64,000 bases of DNA, taken from Aldrovandia affinis. Lineage: Eukaryota; Chordata; Actinopteri; Notacanthiformes; Halosauridae. Numbering within the stretch: position 1 is the stretch's first letter; each line of letters opens with the position of its first letter. Below are positions 33,012-45,552 of the stretch, in pieces. The position numbers and the translations under genes are program-made. Where the stretch lies: positions 485,001 through 549,000 of the forward strand of contig JAINUG010000052.1 in NCBI GenBank assembly GCA_029706075.1, written 5' to 3'. A model generated the notes under the pieces. That model worked only from the letters and a program-made list of their open reading frames with translations, was not told the DNA's origin and ran no database searches.

Positions 33012-36000
33012 TATGTGTAGGTTAACTTTTTATCAAACTGTTATGTTCCATGTGTTGGGGGAGTCAACTAACCCCGTGATTATTATATTTCTACATTAAA
33101 TACACATAAAGCAGTGTTCTTACTACTTAGATTCAAAGGCGCACAATAAAATATAATTTAAACGCCACCGCAGTGCAGTTTGCAGAGTTCCAATTCTCAT
33201 GAGAAAACCATCCAGCATCTCCTATTTTACACTTCAGCCTTTTTTAACAATCTTAAATCTGTGAACAGATGCGATTAGTATCACTTTGGCTGTAGCGCTC
33301 GCCTCACACAGGGGACGAATGCCAAATAAATGTTTTTAACGTTTTTTGCCCTTTAAAACTATAGATCCCCCGCATAACCTGAGCAGCTTCCCGCTGATTC
33401 TGGGAGGGGGAGTGGTCTCTCTCTCTCTGCGCTGGGTTGCTGAGTCATTCTGCCAAAATAAATCCAAACGGAGCCCCCGAGAGGGGGCATTGAGAGGAAC
33501 AGTTCAGTGAGATTCGGCCCGGCCGATGCCTCAGGCGAGAGGAGGGAGAGACAGGGTGCTAATCCAACACCTGGGGGGCCTCCCTCGTCGGCTCCAGGGG
33601 GACACACGGACTCAGCGGCCTGCCATTGCAATAAAGACGCTGCGGTGCTCTTGAGCTCTTCTGTGCCATGAATCAGGCACTCTACTCCAGAGTGACGGGG
33701 GCATACAATGAGGCCCTGGTATACATGCAACAATTGATCGGGGCAGAATCGAAACAAAGCATTGTTGTATAAAACAATGCAACAATAAACACATACAATA
33801 TGTCATGCGTAATTGGCATAGTGGAGGGGATGAATTAAGGCCAGTTCATTCCTACGCAGTCAGTCAGTGTGTCATCAGAGGGGGACGCTGAAAGGGAACG
33901 TGGGTCTGGCTGCATGTGTGACAGTCCCTCAACCCCGACTCCAATTACAGTGACATCATCATACCGCGACGTGGCCTGGGCCCGCCGTGCATGCCGTCCC
34001 ATCTGGGTCCCTCCTGTGCCTCTCTCATTCGCAACCATGAGGTAATGTTTGAGCTGGCCATTCCCCATGGCGGTGTGAGGGACGTCACATGGGCAGGATG
34101 ACTGTTCCGCACGTGAGGGCTCTCAGTGTGGCTATGTGCGAGTGTGTTTGTGTGACACTTGTCACCTTGTCACACTCTGCCGCATTCCGGTCTGCGCACC
34201 CGCTGTTTGACTCACAGACAGAATGCTTGCCGGAGCCTGTCCTGTTTGTTCTGAGCGGATAACCTCGAGTCACAGTGCTTCTGCCCACACTCTACTGGAG
34301 TCCCCTCACGTGTCTGACAGCATAGGCTCTTGGAATGGACCCGCTCCTTGTCAACAATCACACACCTGTTGCACTCAATCGAAATTGTATCTGGGCCGGA
34401 AGAGCGCTTGGAATGTCCATGCCTCAAACCCGGTCATCTGCGAAACTATTCAGGAAACCTTGAGTGTTTTAGACATCGCTGCGATTGCTATACACAGACA
34501 GAATATGATGTTCACCCTTACAGAATCCACTCAGGCATACACACGCACGCACGCAAACCCACCCACACACACAGATGTGCACAGATTCACACTTAGGCCC
34601 TCTTCCCACACCTTACAGACTCATCCTCACCGAGTCCCCGGTGAAACTCTCAGACAGGCACAGCTGATAACATTCCACAGCAACAACGCAAACGCAGAGC
34701 GATGAGACGGAAACGCGCTCCTCATCTGACATCATCTAACAGCGTACCCAGCGCTTAGGTCTCACTTGGGTACACAATAGACACATTGTTGCCGTGATAT
34801 TTTCAAAGACATAGAAGGACAAAGAGATGGAAGGACAGAAGCTATCAACGATGTAGGCAGCAGCAGAACTGCCGTTCATCTGGCAACATCGAGCACCGCT
34901 AGTTTCAGTAAACACTGAATCTTGTGGGCGGTGGAAGCTCTGCGGTTGGGACACAGCGTTCCATCCCCGTTCCTCCGTGTCCCTCCGGGAATGTTCGAGA
35001 CTGTCACTGCGAGCTGCATTACGCTATCGATGCGCCACTCACTGACGTCTGATTGTCAGGATATGAATTGACGCCCGACTCCAGGATATCCAGGTTTGTT
35101 GTCTGGCTGGACTGGGATCAGTGTGGCACTGTGCCACCTGCATCTGGAATCACAAAACTAAATTCAGTAGTAAGAAATACTAATGCAAACCACGAGTGTA
35201 TTTAAGGCAGAAAGCCTTTGATATTTGGGAAGTAGTATTTTAAGTGGGTTGCGTTAAGGATTTGGCTCTTGGGCTTAGAGTCACACCTGCCCGTAGGACG
35301 TGGTTGTTGACCCCCCTACAGGACAACAACAAAAGAAAAACGTAAACATTTAAATGAAGGTTCAAATGAAACAAGGGGGGGATAGGGAGGCGATGGGATG
35401 CAGAAAACAGCTTAGCATGATGGGAGAAAGGTACAAGGTGATTTTATACCTGTTGGGAGATTAGCTTCAGCTGGTTGAGGGAAGCGTCAGAGGCTGTCTG
35501 ATCATTTCCCTCCCGATTTTTAGTTTAAAAACGACAATAAGTCACACAACCCATTTCATGTTCTGCTACACCAGCAGATATCTTTAACCTCTCAAAGGCC
35601 TATCCCTCTATTCATCCTAATATTTAATACAGGGTAAACCGAATATCTTCACAGTCATTTCTTGCTCTGCTGTTAGTTGCAGTAAATGATGGATCTTATA
35701 TTTGCTGTATTTTATTATTTAAATCTGATAGTGTATTATTAAATATTCAATTCAGTGTACTTTTGCATGAATTTGTGAATACCTCAGCAATCTACGATGT
35801 ATGACATTTTTGAGTATTGCTGTATGCCAATGTTATTGACTTCTGTGTTGCAAATAGTCTCTCTCTCTTTCTCTGTCTCCATGTCTAATGAAAGAAGAAT
35901 ACGGAGAAAGATCAGCTGCTGGTCAGCTCTCTGAGTAAATATTAGTTTTCTCTGATTTGTTGTGATGTTCTAATGGCTGGTTTCCTGTCGTGTTTTGACA

Positions 36001-36120
36001 GCTGTGTTGAATGTGGCATGGTGTGGACGTCAGGGCAATACCGACATCTATCTGCAACAGTCATCTGCTCAATTACTCCCTTTGGCATCTGTGAGCGTGT
36101 TAGTTGTGTATTTCCGGGGG
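33011..36120. other. Repeat-poor stretch, no gene recognised
   Basis: This is the longest stretch without recognisable transposons. It is moderately GC-rich at 33350-34350. I found no frame with family features and no convincing exon with splice sites on both sides. Regulatory function cannot be judged from one sequence. Confidence 0.4.
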
Positions 36121-36242
36121 TAGCACAGTGTGTATATGTATGTGTGCACGCTTGCGTGTGTGTGTGTCTTTGGGGAAGCAGTATGTCTTTGTGTGTCTGA
36201 GGCCAACAGTGTGAGTGAGTGTGTGTGTGTGTGTGTGTGTAT
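36121..36242. repeat. TG-rich microsatellite
   Basis: Broken (TG)n tracts, purest at 36218-36240. Confidence 0.85.
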
Positions 36243-36594
36243 CTAAGGGGCAGCAGTATGGCTGTGGCAGCCATTTTAAGGCAGCGTTTGCCCATCTGTT
36301 CTTTCAAGGCATGTTCCTTTTAAGATGCCTTATTTCAGAGAAATGTGAAGGCAGCCTCCGATGTGTCCTCTGCCAGGTAGATTATCCCTTAAATCCTTAC
36401 AACGACCTCAAGAATAGCATTCATTTCCACTAAAACAAGCTGGAGTTTGTGACTGGGCAGTGACCTTGGCAATGTCAAAGGAGGATTTATGGAGCCACAC
36501 AGAACCACACAGAGAACTGGTTTGATGTATTTCACATTGTTGTGCACTGGGTCTGGTAGTTGGTTTATGTCTTATGTCTTATGTCTGATAGCTG

Positions 36595-36714
36595 TGGTTC
36601 TATGTGGCTCAGTAGGGAGAGCATGGCGCTGATAATGCTTAGGTTGTTGGTTTGTTTCCCATTGGGACCACATATACTGAAAAATGTATGCATTCACTAC
36701 TGTAAATCGCTTTT
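36595..36714 (+). mobile_element. tRNA-derived SINE (family A), 3'-shortened
   Basis: A plus-strand copy with A box tggctcagtagggagagc and a decayed B box (ggtttgtttcc). The tail stops after tgtaaatcgcttt. About 100 bp upstream (36492-36508) the inverse of the first bases of the same family (gagccacacagaaccac) stands alone. Confidence 0.8.
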
Positions 36715-38178
36715 TGTGTTTGCAGTGCTGGTGCTGTTTACGGACATGCGTTACAGTTCATAATCATTCCGGAATCCATAATTCCTCGTACATTTTAGGC
36801 GATGATGGGTCAGCTCTCTGCAGCACTCATCAGCACTCCAGGAGGCCCTGGCCTGTGGCTTTCTGGGACAGGCCTTGGGCCCAGCACTGCCGTCAGCCAC
36901 GCCAGCCCGCCATGGTGGTCCGTTCCATCCAGCCACTGGGGTCGTCGTCTTTCTCTGCCGTTCAGGTTTTTAGATTCGGCAAAGTCTTAAAAAGCCCTAA
37001 GGAAACCAGAGACAGCAAAGCTACTACTTATTTTCAAACTAAGCTCTTGTATAAACTTGTATAAACTTGTCACATTGCTTATGGTTATTTCTTTATGTTT
37101 TTCTACAAATGGCCATATTTATTTATATTTACTGAATGAATGTCCAGTGCATGTACAACACTTTGAGATGTACTATTCATGAATTGTGCTCTAGAAAATA
37201 AAATATTATTTTTTTATTGTTGCGTCCCCATTGGCAGGGCTTGTACAAAACAGCTTTGCGTTTCCTGGCCGGCAGTGTTTCTCCAGACAGAAGATGTCAT
37301 GGAAATAAGCTCATCTTCCATCTTGCACAATTATCTGTGCCAGTGGGACGGAAGGAATTACTTGTGCGTTTTCTGTGGGGTTTACTGCAGAATTGCATCA
37401 TTGTCTTGGCCTGTCCTCCTTCATGTGTGAGGGTTAACATAGACGGCGTAGATGGAAACGGTCGTTAGTGATACTTAATTCACTGCCCGAGGCACTGAGG
37501 GCTAAGGCGCACTAACGAGCCGCTGAGAACTAAGACCTCATTGCTCAACTTTTTAGTGTTTAAGTTTCCAGGAAAAAGATCATTTCTGCGAAAGGAGGAC
37601 AGAGGATAGCCGATGCTTTTGTGTGACCTAGTGACTCGTGGGATGTATAGATTTAGGAGGGGGATTATGGGTGAGATTTCAGCCGAGCCAACTCAAGCAG
37701 GCCTGTTTTTTTTTGAGTCTGTTGAGCACACCATCAGTGTATTTTTTTAGTTGTTTTTTTTATCTGACGATGTTTCTCTCTGACACGTGTTTCTGCCTTC
37801 CTGCAAACCACAGGTAAACATACATGCGTGCACGTGTGTGGTGTTTGGCTAAGGGGAGGTGTTTTTTGAGCATAAGTCCCCTGTGTTATTCTTCAAAAAC
37901 GGCTCTGCTGTGAGACCAGGAGGGGGAGGGGAGGGGAGTGTGGGGTCCTGTCTGGGGGAAAGGAGGCAGGCCAGGTAAATGGGTCAAACCCCGGAATGCC
38001 TGAATTCCCCCTTTCACTGTGGACCGTTGAAACCGCTGACCAGAAAATGAAAAACATCCCAGAGTGTTTTTTTAACGCATGTCACGCCGCCAGCTGCTGC
38101 AGGGTGAGCCAGCAAAGGCCCCTAAAACAAAACGGTGTCCTGTTTTGAGCTAAATCCAGGCCAATGAGATCACCTGAA

Positions 38179-38180
<2 letters not shown>
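36715..38180. other. No gene; retroposon-end-like stretch at 37060-37215
   Basis: 37130-37215 (gtacaacactttgagatg ... aaaataaaatatt) has the look of a retroposon or transcript 3' end with a polyadenylation-type AATAAA. No coding part upstream was recognised. Confidence 0.35.

Positions 38181-38212
<32 letters not shown>
38181..38212. repeat. CT microsatellite
   Basis: (CT)16 tract. Confidence 0.96.
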
Positions 38213-38216
<4 letters not shown>

Positions 38217-39858
38217 GCCAGGAATAACGGAGATCTGGGGAGGAGCTCTACAGCAACAACAACCCCCTGCACAAGGCCCGGTGGTCAGGATTCTGGAATC
38301 TCAGAGCTGGTGGCTTTGAACTCTCTGGCAGGAGGAAGAATTTGTCTTTGCGTACGCCTGAAGTGCAAATTACTACTGTGAGACCTTTTAAATCCCCTAT
38401 TTTTTCCAGTTTCTCCCAGTTTAGGAACGCCGAAAAAAACACATTTGTAGGTCTGTCCCATCGCTCTACCAATCCGAAGGAGCACAGACTAGTATGCACG
38501 TCTTTTGAAAATGGCTCTGTTTCATGGTATGGTTTGTGCCTCTCATGCAAACGCGAGACACAGACAAATATTTCATTCTGACGAGCGGGGAAAAAACATG
38601 CCCGCAGGAATGGTTTCAGAGGTGGGCTGGATCAGTTGCGAGCCTTGAGGCTTGGAGCCCATCAAACAGTCCTCCTGTCAGATAGCTCGAATCACCGTGG
38701 CCATTAATCATGGCGAGCTCAACCTCAGGTCCACAGCACTACAGCCCTCTGCAGGTCACATGACCTAACCTTCAGCACTTCTTATGTTTCCGCCAGTCTC
38801 TCACAATACCGAGATGCTACTGGGTGCGGTTTCATGACACAGCGCCTCATCGTCCCATTTTAAACGTTGCTATTTTCAAAAAGCCGTCAGAGGCGTACGT
38901 GGCCTTTTCCGCGGCGCCAGAACTAAATCTGTATAACGGTATAGTGCATACACAGTATGTGGGAAACGCACTGACAATGGAGGAAGTGTCAGGACAGCGC
39001 TTCATGTCACAGTGGGATCACTGCCCCCCAGAACCATATCTGGGTCAGTGATGTTTACTGGCCCTGTAACTTGGTCAGTAAATCGCAACAGCTGCCTGCC
39101 GAGTTTCAACCTGTCGACGAACCGGCAAACGCAGGCGTGCTGTTCACGCGCGCTCAATCTTTACCACTTCCGCATGATCACTTGGCCTAAGAGACAAAGT
39201 CAAATCCGGAAACGGTTGTCGGAGCAGGCGCCAAGGTTTTCAACTGATGGAACTCTCTCTCTCGTCCCCCAGCGAGGCAGCTCATGCCACGGTAACAGAT
39301 ACATGGATAATTTATCACGACTTAGGACAGCAAAGGGCACAAAGTAGGACATTCAAAACTATCTGTTGCATGGTATCGCACCACCTGAACTCACAGCGTT
39401 AAACTGGAATGTGGTGTTTCTCCGGGAACTACTGACCTTTGGCACAGCTACAAAAAACGGCGGTGAAGGATAACATTTGCCTTTAACCAAATATGCATTA
39501 TATGGGTACGATTACGCAAGATCGTGTTAGCAATCAGCAGGCATTACAAACTATTACAGTTTTTTTAAAAATTATTTATTTGAAAGGATTTGGTCTTTTA
39601 AATGATTTTATTTAAAGCATAATCATTTGGATTATTTTGATCTCATCCAAGCTCCCTCCACAATTGTTCTGATTTATTCTGGGGTAAAGAAACTGTAGTC
39701 TGGGTTCAGTTGGAGAGGAGCTGCATGATCACTCCAGATGTATGATTCTTGGCTCCTCGTGTTTCTCATCAGTGGGGATGCTTTCACATGAAGTCTCTCC
39801 TGTGTGTCCTGGAACCGGAATGAACAGGACACCCCAGGCTGAGGTAAACTTTATCTCT
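38213..39858. other. No gene recognised
   Basis: Noncoding sequence. Short open frames overlap on both strands without family features. Confidence 0.4.
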
Positions 39859-39901
39859 CTCTCCCCTCTCTAACTCTCTATCTCTCTCTCGCTCTCTCTT
39901 T

Positions 39902-39936
<35 letters not shown>
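39859..39936. repeat. CT-rich microsatellite
   Basis: A CT tract with small interruptions, purest at 39905-39936. Confidence 0.93.
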
Positions 39937-39938
<2 letters not shown>

Positions 39939-39979
39939 CTGTACCATCTGTGCTGTCAATATAACTTATTTCCCTGCAG

Positions 39980-40075
39980 GTGGATTGGACCTGCTGCATC
40001 AGCATCAGCTGGGAGCAGCAGAGAGCCAGGCTGAGGTAAACACTCTCTCTCTCATCAGCTGGGAGCAGCAGAGAG
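39980..40075 (+). other. Exon-like 56-bp segment in a small local duplication
   Basis: 39980-40035 is preceded by ttatttccctgcag and followed by gtaaac, which fits a splice acceptor and donor. Parts of it are repeated locally. ccaggctgaggtaaac also occurs at 39834-39849, and catcagctgggagcagcaga occurs at 40003 and 40053. It could be a mini-exon or simply a duplicated repeat; no neighbouring exon supports it. Confidence 0.25.
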
Positions 40076-40569
40076 AGCCGCGCCGCACCACCGTCAACGC
40101 TGCTCTGTTAATATGTACTGCAGAGTTAATATTTAGCTGGGTGTGAGTCTCCTTGCCTGTGTCCCCTGAGTTTTAGCAAGGACACAGATCCCAGCAGGCA
40201 TTATTTGTCACCTGGCAGGGCTGGGAAGAATTTCAAATACACTTAATTCAAATATGTATTTCAATTAATTCGTATATTTTGTGGTTTAGGTTTCAATAAC
40301 TTGGTAGGCGGGGGGAGATTTGACAACAGCTGGTTTTGTTTGTTCCTGGATACCAGTCTCCCAGCAAGCTTGTCAGGCTAACGCATTAGCCGTTGCTAGT
40401 ACAGTGAACAGCTGTATCATTAGTATGCTAATGTTTGCTAGCAGCCAAGGATCCAGACTAGCATTTTCTTACGATTCATAATTGTTCATAAAAAAAAAAA
40501 AGCACAATTCACAATAAAAATTTCACATTTCAAAACATTTTTTTGGTGCCTTGAGAATTTCACATTTTG

Positions 40570-40769
40570 ATGTGCGAGTAAACTAGGCCCACACACAGCT
40601 CAGATGTGTGGGTAAACTAGGCCTACGCTCAGATGTGTGCATAAACTAGGCCTATGGTCAGATGTGTGGGTAAACTAGGCCTATGGTCAGATGTGTGGGT
40701 AAACTAGGCCTACAGCTCAGATGCCTATGGTCAGATGTGTGGGTAAACTAGGCCTACAGCTCAGATGTA
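40570..40769. repeat. 29-bp tandem repeat, about 6 copies
   Basis: The unit is cagatgtgtgggtaaactag plus gcctatggt, with two variants at the junction (gcctacagct and gcctatggt). Confidence 0.92.
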
Positions 40770-40774
40770 AATCA

Positions 40775-40900
40775 CCGCCCCAAATGGGACTCCTGGCCAT
40801 AACTGGGCTGGCACAGCCGGGGCTCGAACCCTGACTGCAGTGGGCAACCTACACTCCGGGCAAGTGCCTTGACCATTCCTCCTCCCAGGGGTCCCTCGTG
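40775..40900 (-). mobile_element. SINE (family B) fragment, tRNA-like part
   Basis: It contains ggggctcgaaccctgactgc (inverse B box), then agtgggcaacctacac and a decayed inverse A box, ending near ctcctcccaggggtccc. Only the head half is present. Confidence 0.65.
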
Positions 40901-40986
40901 ATTTTTAACTTGACGTTAAATGTCAGACCACATATACAAAAAACTAGTGCTGATCACCACAGACGTACAAATAACAGATCTTGCGA

Positions 40987-41549
40987 GTGTATAGTACGTA
41001 TTCAAAAGATATTGCTGTACAAGTTTATTTCAACGAGCAGCAGGAAAACAACAATAAATCAGCAAACACAAGACTGATGATGTCATACAATCATCAACCT
41101 AAATAGTTATTGAAGAAAGAAATTTAAATTAAAAATTTTATTTGAAGCACTTGATGCACTAGTACGTTTTCACCAATTTTCCATCCCATGCATTTCTATT
41201 CATTGTACAAAAGTACGTTTTTACCCCTGTTCTGGGGGATTTGTCAGTATTTACAGTGCAAGATATATATTTGTTTTACCCCTGTTCCTGGAGATGTTTG
41301 AATTTAACGGGCGCACAAGGGGTGATTTTAACTCCTATTCCAGGGGTGGTTTTCTGGTCCAGGTTCTGGTTCAGCACTGGAAGGATTCCTCTAGCCACAT
41401 CACAGGGGGCGTACAGCGGGCTTGATTTTCACATTTCTTCGATGCTGCTGTGACATCATCAGTCTTGTGTTTGCTGATTTATTGTTGTTTTCCTGCTGCT
41501 CGTTGAAATAAACTGGTACAGCAATATCTTTTAAATACGTACTATACAC
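40987..41549. repeat. Inverted repeat with 99-bp arms, 365-bp spacer
   Basis: The arms at 40987-41085 and 41451-41549 are inverse copies with two mismatches by eye. Key words are gtgtatagtacgtatt, caacgagcagcagg and gcaaacacaagactgatgat. The spacer is AT-rich at first and includes three variants of ttacccctgttc. No transposase is present. A further inverse piece of the right arm's outer flank (ggtacgtcgtga ... acaaacaagg) lies at 41550-41578 and 41871-41900. Confidence 0.85.
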
Positions 41550-42447
41550 CTTGTTTGTATCTCCATCACGACGTACCGCCAAGACACGCTTTTTTTTCTG
41601 GCTGGTGAAGCAGGCCCTGGATTGGAAAGGTACAGCTGTGGCCCCCTAGTGTGCTTGGGACCTGCTGCTGAATTTCGTCTCTGCTCGGAGGGCAGGGGGA
41701 TGGGGAGACGGAGGACAGGTGGAGGTGGGGAGTGCAGAGATGAAGCGGAGGCTGTGAGGCATGTTACTTCACCCCATTCCTCCGCTCCTGCATGGCAGCC
41801 GGTGAGAAACCGGTGACTGAGAACTCATTGCCGTGCAGGGGGGAAGGAACCACCGCAGGTCAGTCTTGGTGGTACGTCGTGACGGAGATACAAACAAGGT
41901 TTCTCACCCCTCCCCAGAGTCGCACGTGAGGGCGACGAATTGTGGTTTGCGGATTTCGACTTTGCAGCTAAACGGCAACCATTTCGCATAATTGCAGCCT
42001 CTTCAAATCCACGTTCAGAGATAGATTTATTGTTGATTGTGGGAATGTTGGTCTGCATGTTGATGTGTTTTGGCTCTGTAGGATCATGGCTGAAATTGTG
42101 CCACTGTGTCACATGATCAAGGGAACGCAATATGAGAACGTATTAAAACTGGGAATTTTTTTTAGTTTTATTAGAAATCAAGTACCCAATTTGTAGCCAT
42201 AAGTGTTTCTGTCCTTAATGTTGAATGTATGGCACATTCAGCTCTTGCTCTACTTTTTGGTCTCTTTGGGCTTAATATAATATGCAGGGACACCATATGT
42301 TTTGTGACATGGTGGCCAGATGGCCAGGTAACCTATTGAGCTTGACTATGCAAAAAATAGTGGTGTGCCTTTTTTTTGGCAGAAAGCAATCCTGAATGTG
42401 CCACATTGATCCACGGATTATTACATTTTTTAACATTTCTTTTTCAG
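41550..42447. other. No gene; short inverse copy of the arm flank at 41871-41900
   Basis: Apart from the short arm-related piece, this is unassigned noncoding sequence. Confidence 0.4.
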
Positions 42448-42737
42448 ATTTTACCCCGTTTTTCTCCCAATTTGGTAGCCCGCTGTGCTTAGTTCAATCC
42501 CCTCACTCGTAGTTCACTGCCGTAGCCCTGTGACCGGCAGTGACAGTGGTGAAGAGCTGCCTCCTCCGAGACAACACAAACGCTGTCGACTGTAATTCCG
42601 GCACCCCAGAACCACTCCTGTGCGCAGCGAACTGTGTCGGCTTCCCTCCCCCCTCCCTGGGGCGGATAGCCAATTGCCCCGGTGGCACTCCCGGCCAGAG
42701 CCGGACGTTGAAACCACTAGACCACGCGGGAGGCCAC
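42448..42737 (-). mobile_element. SINE (family B), near complete
   Basis: A minus-strand copy: tttctcccaatttggtagcc, ctgcctcctccgagac, agccaattgccccggtggca, then the inverse tRNA head ending ctagaccacgcgggaggc. Confidence 0.88.
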
Positions 42738-43117
42738 CTGTGTGAGATTTGTGGCCTGTGTTTGTAGGGCGTAACATGTACCGTGCTCTTCTCAGCACAT
42801 GTAAACGGGGTACGTTCACGACTCCCACCATGAGTGAGCAGCAGGCACAATGGCTCAGTTATTTATACTGTGCGTACGTATATATTGTGCAGAGGCAGAT
42901 TGAGGGTGTGTGAGAAAGGTTCTTAACTCTTTTATGTAATGGGTCCCTATTTGGGGGGGGGAGACCAAACCTGTGGCAAACCTGTTACAAAAAAGGGAAC
43001 TTCCTGTTACGCTTGTCACGTAAGGCCCGGTTGCTTAGGTTTCTTTTTCATAGGGAAGTACAGAGCCTCATTCTTAAAAAAAACTAAAAACAAGTATGTT
43101 ATTTCCTATTATGTAGA

Positions 43118-43408
43118 ATAGAATAGAATATTCCTTATTGCCATGTTACACACAAGGTAATTGGAATTTGTCTTTCCGCATACCACTCCTAAGAGTGGTC
43201 CGAGCGCAGGGTCAGCCATAGTACGGTGCCACTGGAGCACTTTAGGGGTTCAGTGCCTTGCTCAGGGGCACTTTGGCAGTGCCCCAGGAAGTGAACTAGC
43301 ATCCCTCTGGTTTCCAGTTCATTGTTTTTCCATTTGGCCTTGGTGGGATTTGAGCCAGCAACCCTCCTCTTGCCAGCCCATGTCGCTAACCACTGAGCCA
43401 CTGTAAGA
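43118..43408 (-). mobile_element. tRNA-derived SINE, family C
   Basis: Read on the minus strand: A box in cagtggctcagtggttagcg, B box ggctcaaatccc, then a body with ctgagcaaggcactgaaccc that I recall from widespread fish SINEs, and an AATAG-repeat end near 43118-43130. One copy in the window. Confidence 0.75.
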
Positions 43409-43819
43409 ATGGACGTAAGAAAATACCCGATTCGAGGATCCGTTTAGGGTAGCATGCGGCATTCTCAAGGCGCCTGTTGATGTCTCTTAATAATTCTGGC
43501 CTGTGTGCGTTGTGAGGAGCACCGGTTGCAGTTCTCTGGTCGCGTGGAAACTCTCTCCCGCTGCAGCCCTGACTGTCGCCCCAGTGATCTGGCCCTTGCC
43601 CCCAGCAGCTCTGTCGCTGCTCGACATGCCTGCAAGCTCACGTGCAGGCGACTGACCTATCCCCTGTCTTTGAACCCGAGGCCAGCTTGTCCGTCATCTG
43701 TTGCCTCTACTTATTTTTATACAAATTATACTTCACCATAATTATTATATCATATTTATATTCTGTAGTGCAAATTAGTTGATTAAGTTATCGATGAGTC
43801 TTTCAGATCATACTTTCAT

Positions 43820-43988
43820 GCTAACGTGCATGTCTTTGGACTGTGGAAACCGGAGTACCCGGAGGAAACCCACGCGGACACGGGGAGAACATGCAAACTC
43901 CACACAGAAAGGCCCCCGGCCTGGATTCGAACCCGAGACCTTCTTGCTGTGAGGCGACAGTGCTATCCACTGCACCACCGTGCCGCCG
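43820..43988 (-). mobile_element. V-SINE, head half
   Basis: A minus-strand copy with the central domain and the full tRNA-like head (inverse B box gattcgaaccc; end gcaccaccgtgccgcc). The tail half is missing, which is the opposite truncation to the copy at 578. Confidence 0.88.
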
Positions 43989-44554
43989 GAAAATATTCAT
44001 ATTGATAACATTACATAATTCATATTACACTTACACACCTAATAAATATATGTTCATCACACAGGATCCTTATTATTATTAGTAGTAGTAGTAGTCATAA
44101 AAAATAAATAACGCAAATCAAATCATATCTCCAATGTAATGTTAAATCTAAGAACTCTCCCAGAATGCCATGAGGGGTTAGGGGGCCCAAAACGGAGGCG
44201 GGGCCTAGGGCTCATGAACGTCAAGATCCGGCCCTGACATTCTGAGAATCCTTGGTGTGTCTGTGCAAGCATGCCGATGCACTGCGATGCTGTGTGACGC
44301 CTGCAACCTTAGACATTAGATGTTTTTTCCCATTGTAAATGTGTGAGAGGCTCACGTACAGTATGGGGAAAACACACAAACACTGGAGAAACCCGTCAGG
44401 ACAGAGCTTTCAAACGTCTTCACTGCCGTTAGCCCACGATTCTACTGCATATAGAGAAAGCCTGCGTGTTTATTTGCCTTAGGGGATTGATATACCCTCC
44501 AGAGACGAATATAAATCAGGAGAATCATCTTCTTTTTTTTTCTGTTTATGCTTT
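43989..44554. other. No gene recognised
   Basis: Noncoding sequence with a short TAG-repeat run at about 44077-44094. Confidence 0.4.
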
Positions 44555-44875
44555 TATTCCACATTTTTCTCCCTATTTTTTGTTGCAAATTATGTTGGTT
44601 GCTTTTTCATGTCCCCACCCTCATATGAGAGGTTGCTGCCGTAGTCCTGAGACCGGTACTGGTCGCTGTACTGCCTCCTCTGATCCGGCACCCGCCACGG
44701 TCACCGTAACACAGTTCATATCGGCTTCCCTCCCCCACCCTGGGGCGAACAGCCAATTGCCGCCCCCTAGTGGCACTCCCGGCCAGAGCCAAACTGGCGC
44801 GATCTCAGCGGAATTGAACCCTGGCCGCAGTGGGCAGCGTCGAACGTTCTTACCGATACACCTCCCGGGAGGTCA
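44555..44875 (-). mobile_element. SINE (family B), near complete
   Basis: A minus-strand copy: tttttctccctatttt, ctgcctcctctgatcc, agccaattgccgccccctag, inverse B box attgaaccctggccg, and head end tacacctcccgggaggtc. Confidence 0.85.
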
Positions 44876-45390
44876 GAAAATCATCCTTCTAATTCACTTG
44901 CAGATCTGTGCCTGAAGGTCCTGTTTTTCCTCTGAAAGGCTAAGGAAGATGTTTACAAATTTCACGCAAGGGCAAGGAAATGAATGCATTGGTTACACGC
45001 GGGAGTGGCACAAGAGAGCTTAATCTGTGTGTTAACACAATGGCTGTGGTCTCAGATTTGCAGCTTACCGCTAAGTCAAGGTCAGTGGTTTAATGAGCTG
45101 ATGCTTTCCCAGTGACACCAAGACATTGCTCTTAAGCTGTTCCCTGTACCCTAAGTCAAACGGCATCCCGCGCGAAATCACAAAATGCCTGAGTTTGGTG
45201 GTCAAAGGATTTGTATAATGCTCTTTTAAATTGTTCGTAAGCTTGAGGGTTTTTCTACGAAAAGCAAATGAATTAGAGCGCGGGGCACGTTAATGAGACA
45301 GCGTTGGCCATCACGAGAGAACGGGCGCAGTCATCTTCACCGGAACAGGAAGCAGAACCACACCCTCGTCGGAGAGAAAGTGCAAGTGCA
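44876..45390. other. No gene recognised
   Basis: Noncoding sequence. Confidence 0.4.
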
Positions 45391-45422
45391 CTCACACTCA
45401 CTCACTCACTCACTCACTCACA

Positions 45423-45486
<64 letters not shown>

Positions 45487-45552
45487 TACAGGGACACACT
45501 CACACACACACAGGGGCACCCAGACACCCCCACACACACACACACACATACA
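45391..45552. repeat. CACT/CT/CA compound microsatellite
   Basis: CACT repeats (45391-45422), a CT block, then CA tracts interrupted by agggacac-type words. Confidence 0.94.
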
